This document shows, in pieces, positions 59,830 through 64,000 of a DNA stretch of 64,000 nucleotides. Position 1 is the first letter of the stretch. The number at the start of each line of letters is the position of its first letter. The translations under genes were made by a program, and so were the position numbers. A model generated the notes under the pieces. The model saw only the letters and a program-made list of their open reading frames with translations, did not search any database and was not told where the DNA came from. The DNA lies in the NCBI GenBank assembly GCA_963575645.1, contig OY754468.1, positions 11,036,001-11,100,000 of the forward strand, in the 5' to 3' direction. Origin of the DNA: Xanthostigma xanthostigma. Taxonomy: Eukaryota > Arthropoda > Insecta > Raphidioptera > Raphidiidae.

Positions 59830-60300
59830 AGAAATAAAATGATCGACCAATTTTTCATTGACAAAATATAAAATTGTACTCGTAATTCAATAGATTTATG
59901 ATTTGGGGCTTCTTCAGAATTGAGAGTTTTTTTATAAAAGCTCAAATTGAATTCTATTAGAAACTAATAATAATAATTCAAATAAATAAAATTATCGACC
60001 AATTCATTTTTATATTTTTCTTCAGAAATATCTAAAAAATATATAAAAATTAATTATATTTTTTAGATATTTCTGAAGAAGATCCAAATCCGGATCGAAA
60101 CGTCATCTTGTGTTATATTGATTTGTATTTTTATTATTTTTTGTCAATATATCGTATGGTCTAAAATTTTAATAATAATAATGTTTATATTTTTGCTCAA
60201 TTTTGAAGAAGCCCCACATCCGGACCTAAACGTAAATCTATTGAATTATAATTTTATATTTAGTCAATATATTGTCTGAAAAATTGGTCGATACTTTTAT
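59830..60300. mobile_element. cluster of PLE-like ends
   Basis: Minus-oriented end at about 59838-59930 (core partly deleted) and plus-oriented ends with cores at 60073-60103 (intact) and 60203-60233 (degenerate). All share AATTGGTCGAT...TTTATTTATT as the outer end. Confidence 0.7.
60073..60103 (+). ncRNA. hammerhead-like core motif (copy g)
   Basis: CTGAAGA, A, hairpin GATCC-AAATCC-GGATC (perfect 5 bp), GAAACG. Same loop as copy d with different stem pairs. Confidence 0.5.
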
Positions 60301-60629
60301 TTATTTAATAATAGTAATACACCGAACCTAAAACAAAACTGTATTGAATTCTTGCACGGATTCAACATCCTGTAGACGTACGTCTGGATTCTGGAATTAT
60401 GAAAACGTAAGAAAGCGCTCTCCCTTTTGGGGATAAACGGTCCATTCGGTGTCGTCGGGACCGACGGAGCGGTGATACCAAAGAAGACCCGGTCGAAAAG
60501 CACGACATAAACAAGAAAACAAGATGGGAGGTAAATTATACCGCCTATATGTAGATAGCTGCGGGCAAGAGACAAAACCGGTTATTGCAAATTTTAAAGA
60601 TTAATCCTTCAGTGCGTTGAATCACTCTG

Positions 60630-61020
60630 TTTGTCATTTATTGCTGCAACGTATGAGGGGAGGGGGGTTGACACACGCGAAGAAATGATGGCACGAATCG
60701 GAAATGCATCCCAAATAATTCGCGGAAGGCCCTTATCGCTATTATACAAGCATGTACAGAAGCATGGCTACGACGCACACATCTTTGTGTCCAACAAAAC
60801 AAGGACAACTTCGAACAATTTCTGTGAATACTTGATAATGACATAACATATATCCATAGTGACATAACCGACCTCAAAATTTGATAAAATTTAATCAAAC
60901 TTTTAAAGCCCGTTTCTCTTTCATTTTTGTGTTTTGATAAAAAAGTTACTTGAAATATTTGTTCGTTTATTTGATTTCTACACGCAGTTAAAAAAAAGTC
61001 AACTTAAAAATCACCCTGTT
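60630..61020 (+). pseudogene. mariner-like transposase C-terminal remnant
   Basis: The ORF 60631-60846 contains VDTREEMMARIGNASQIIR, like the TREEMxxRIxxA motif near the C-terminus of mariner-type transposases, and NNFCEYL where GGHFExxL usually ends the protein. GTCAACTTAAAAATCACCCT near 60997 is a candidate terminal repeat. Related, more decayed copy at 4.6-5.0 kb. Confidence 0.6.
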
Positions 61021-61039
61021 AATAATTAATTTCTTAATA

Positions 61040-61225
61040 TGAAGGGCACGTTCTTGGCACAAGAATAGTATATTACACCACAAGGGCCAAAAGTGTGATA
61101 TTCTTGCCCTGCACGCCATGACGCCCCTCGGCTTCGCCTCAGGCATCATGGCGCGAAGAGCAAGGTATCAAACTTTCGGCCAGTGTGGTGTTTACTTACT
61201 ATTGTTCTTGATACCTCGGTCGTAA
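61040..61225. mobile_element. foldback element
   Basis: GTTCTTGGCACAAGAATAGT faces ACTATTGTTCTTGATAC; inner ACACCACAAGGGCCAAAAGT faces CTTTCGGCCAGTGTGGTGT; centre ATGACGCCCCTCGGCTTCGCC. Confidence 0.7.
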
Positions 61226-61755
61226 GCACGCTTATTAAATACATTAATTAATTACTTATTAATTACATCAAAACACAGATAAATTTCAAGCAAGCCGATT
61301 TGAGTTTATACGTAAGAACGCGAATGACAGCTGTTCACGACTATTAGCTAAAATGTAATAGGGTTGCTATGGAAGCGACATCTAAACAACAGTTGATTGG
61401 TTGTTTTCGCTTTACGATCGCTCGAACGTATGAACTTTCTACATTGGTGCGTGTAATCTCACCAAGGAGTAAATGTTAAGACTTACTGCCTTACAATTGA
61501 TGCCGAAAGTCTGCACTTTCGATCGAGGTATGAAGAAAAACACTTTAGACACTTTTGTTACAAACTCCCCGTTGAGACGACAAAGCAGTTCGTGAGACAA
61601 TAATCGACTCGTCATTCTAACAAAGGCACACCGATTGTTGTGGGAGACAACAATCGGCTTGATTGTTGTTACAACAATATGCGTAGGTAAAAAGAGCTTT
61701 GTTGTCAAATTCCAGACAACAATGAAAGCAACAAAGGAAATAACTATCCAGCGCC

Positions 61756-61800
61756 TATATAAACCACGGGATAGCTTAGTGGAGACACAGTCGAACAGAG
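61756..61800 (+). promoter_or_regulatory. candidate TATA promoter, possibly of a solo LTR
   Basis: TATATAAA at 61756-61763, with CAGTC about 26 nt downstream, fits an arthropod TATA-initiator core. Many AATAAA signals follow up to about 62180. TG...CA limits near 61472 and 62205 are possible, but no 5-bp duplication was found. Confidence 0.35.
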
Positions 61801-62628
61801 ACAGTCACACAGGGACGGGACAGTCTCATCGAGTGAACAATCGACATAAATTAACAGTCAGTGAACAGTGCTGAGGTAACTGCTGAAATAAATAGTTTAA
61901 CATAAATAGTCTCTTGTAGATAAATAAATAAATGAACTGTGAAATAATAGTGTACGAAATAAATAGAACTGTATATAGTTAATAAATAAATGTGCTAGAT
62001 AAATTTTGTTGTGCTCCTGTGTTGTAAATAATCTTGTGTATATAGTTGTACAGTGACTTTGTTTTCTTCATTATTTATTAAATTATTAGTTAGAACTGTT
62101 GTTTGTTTCTATTACGTTTAGAGAAGAGCTTTTTAGTTTGTTTATTTGTTCTGCTAAAGTTTTACTATTGTAAATAAATATTTTACCACCACGAACTATA
62201 ACAGTTTTTTTACACTATAATGATTGTTTCAATTGCTGTCATATTGAAACGCATCAAAGTTGACCTAAGCCGTTTTGTCCTCTGACCGCAGACCCGTTAA
62301 ACTATGTATGGAAGGTGTAGGTAAGACGAAAAACAAATATAACAACGACGCAAATAAAACATTCACGAGAACAAAACTACGACAATGAATAATAGAAAAG
62401 ATTATATTGCATACAATGAGGCAAACGCAATAAAGAAGATGCAAAATAAAATATGGACGTATGGTTGGCAATATGGCGCCGTCGTCGTTCGCTTCTTCGT
62501 GTAAAAACGTTCCCTGGATATTATATAGGACAATAAAACAGTACGCCGAGACCTCGTCTTAAAATAATTCGCAAAAAAAAAAACTCGGGTCGCAGTGCGA
62601 AACTCTGCCGACAATATAGTGTATTTGC

Positions 62629-63084
62629 TATTATGGGATATGTGCAGGGAGGCGGAGTTACAAATTTTTCGATGCGAGCGTTTATGGTGAGCACTAGGGG
62701 AAACTTCAAGCTCAAATTTTCCGTATGTCAGTGGGCAATGTTTATTAAAACTGAAATTAGTTATATATTTATGAAGTTTTTTAAATACAAATAAAACATA
62801 GGGAAACTAAGCGATCTGGAATTGCTTGTTGTGTTCTGGGCTGTTGCGCTGATGGCGATTTAAGTAAAATAAAGACCATTGGCATCCTAATTTGACGTTC
62901 CACTGTCAGTGTAAACAAATTAACATCAGTTTGTCTTATTACATTTCTTTTGACACGTCATGGCCAACTAAAGTTTTTGACTTATCACCTTAGAAATATG
63001 TCGCGATTTCCATAAAAAGTGAGTTCAATAATTCTCTATTACACACTAGCGGCGCTAGTAGGCTTCGTGCATACAGCCTATAGG
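62629..63084. mobile_element. element B, second copy
   Basis: Aligns with 30304-30758 over its whole length with scattered substitutions (shared GGCGGAGTTACAAATTTTTC, CTAGCGGCGCTAGTAGGCTT). Confidence 0.8.
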
Positions 63085-64000
63085 CAGTGTGGCTCCCTTA
63101 TATGAACTTAACTTTATTTTTGAACAAAATAAAAATGAAACCCCTTAAAATAATATTTTTTTCTTATTTTTAATATTACTATCAATACAACAAATTAAAT
63201 TCAGCCTTCACTAAATAAATCCATATCTACAAACTAACGTTTTCATAAAATTTTTAAGTCTGGTCCTGTCGGGCCGATTTTAATAAAATTTTGGTAGCAC
63301 ATTTTAAACATTATTAAAGGGTTAAATTTTAATTTTGAAACGATTCGGAGAAATTGTTTGGACCCAAATATATTTTTCAACCCCTAAAACCCACCCTTAA
63401 AGTGGCCCGATTAGGCCCATTTTAAAATGGCTTTGTGCGATGATGGATTTCAACATGTGGTCCAAATTTCGTTAAAATCAATTAACTCCTTCGAAAGTTA
63501 CACGGCAACGCTATACACCCGATATATTAGATACAACATTCAGAATATGACAGGTAGGTATATGCGGAGTTCTAAGGAACACCTTTGTGTTTCGGCATAC
63601 GACGCTATATGAAAAATGCAAAACGATGTTTGGTTATGGCCTCATGTGATGAAATTCTCGCGAAATGGTATCGAGCAAAGAGCACAAGGTCGTAATCTCG
63701 CACATAGAACGTTGGTAAAATAAACATATATCTTACAAATTGTTACTTTTCAATGTTACAAATATATATCTACATATTATATTAGCTTCTTTATATATAG
63801 CCAGCTCGAATCACAGCAGCCGCGCCTGGTATTAAAATATTAGTCCAGTGCATTTAGAAATATTTTATAGGTAGATATGTGACCCAAAAATTTGAGATAC
63901 ATTTTTTCTTTTGTAGCTCATTCGAAAGGGTCTTCGATGGACACCTTAACCCCGAATTTGCGCATTTTCCAAATTGTCCCGTCCGCCGCCATCTTAGATT
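63085..64000. other. stretch without recognised feature
   Basis: No gene, splice-compatible mbl exon or shared repeat recognised. Confidence 0.4.

Noticed and set aside
37040-64000. Upstream muscleblind exon with finger 1
   Set aside because: Looked for a CRE(F/Y)QR-type, KFAHPP-type minus-strand frame among the larger ORFs and found none; probably beyond the window.

Overview
This is a 64 kb piece of an AT-rich animal genome, almost certainly an insect. The only host gene I can identify is muscleblind (mbl/MBNL), an RNA-binding splicing regulator, on the minus strand. Four of its exons lie at 36997-36827, 35536-35357, 22737-22522 and 8838-8674 (transcription runs right to left). All four keep codon phase 0 at every junction. 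Together they encode the end of CCCH zinc finger 2, a Pro-rich linker, the complete second finger pair (fingers 3 and 4) and an Ala-rich segment ending in a KKRARDP basic stretch. The start codon, finger 1 and the true C-terminus were not found and are presumed to lie outside the window or in exons too short to recognise. The insect order cannot be settled from the sequence. The Helitrons, tRNA-derived SINEs and hAT elements are of types common in Lepidoptera and Hemiptera.

Everything else is intron or flank filled with transposable elements (TEs) and foldbacks. hAT elements with 8-bp target-site duplications (TSDs) are at 1.63, 6.45, 19.48, 49.62 and 57.02 kb. Short Helitrons ending in CTAG are at 28.1, 28.8, 37.3 and 58.4 kb. 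Two copies of one tRNA-derived SINE are at 3.66 and 29.37 kb, the first nested in a Harbinger-like element. Tc1/mariner and pogo remnants, a 5'-truncated non-LTR retrotransposon (49.2 kb) and many foldback MITEs complete the set. Long ORFs are nearly all TE debris or chance.

Three structures stand out. (1) A family resembling the ends of Penelope-like elements (PLEs): two inverted copies point outward, three of the insertions have 13-17 bp TSDs, and each end carries a core of the form CTGAWGA - N - 15-16 nt hairpin - GAAACG, very like the hammerhead ribozyme core. A decayed GIY-YIG (PLE) coding fragment sits beside one pair at 54.4-54.7 kb. (2) Two elements with GCCCGGTCA ends and TA duplications that share ~185-bp internal repeats: one (44.55-46.63 kb) carries a 206-codon CXC-domain ORF; the other (12.36-14.97 kb) is a 2.5 kb almost perfect palindrome. 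(3) A nest of palindromic DNA transposons at 40.63-48.18 kb, at least four levels deep, whose order of insertion can be read from the interrupted arms.

The region is best read as long muscleblind introns repeatedly colonised by inverted-repeat TEs. The two mbl introns that hold most of this material (12.6 and 13.7 kb) flank the exon for fingers 3 and 4, which is known to be optional in Drosophila.
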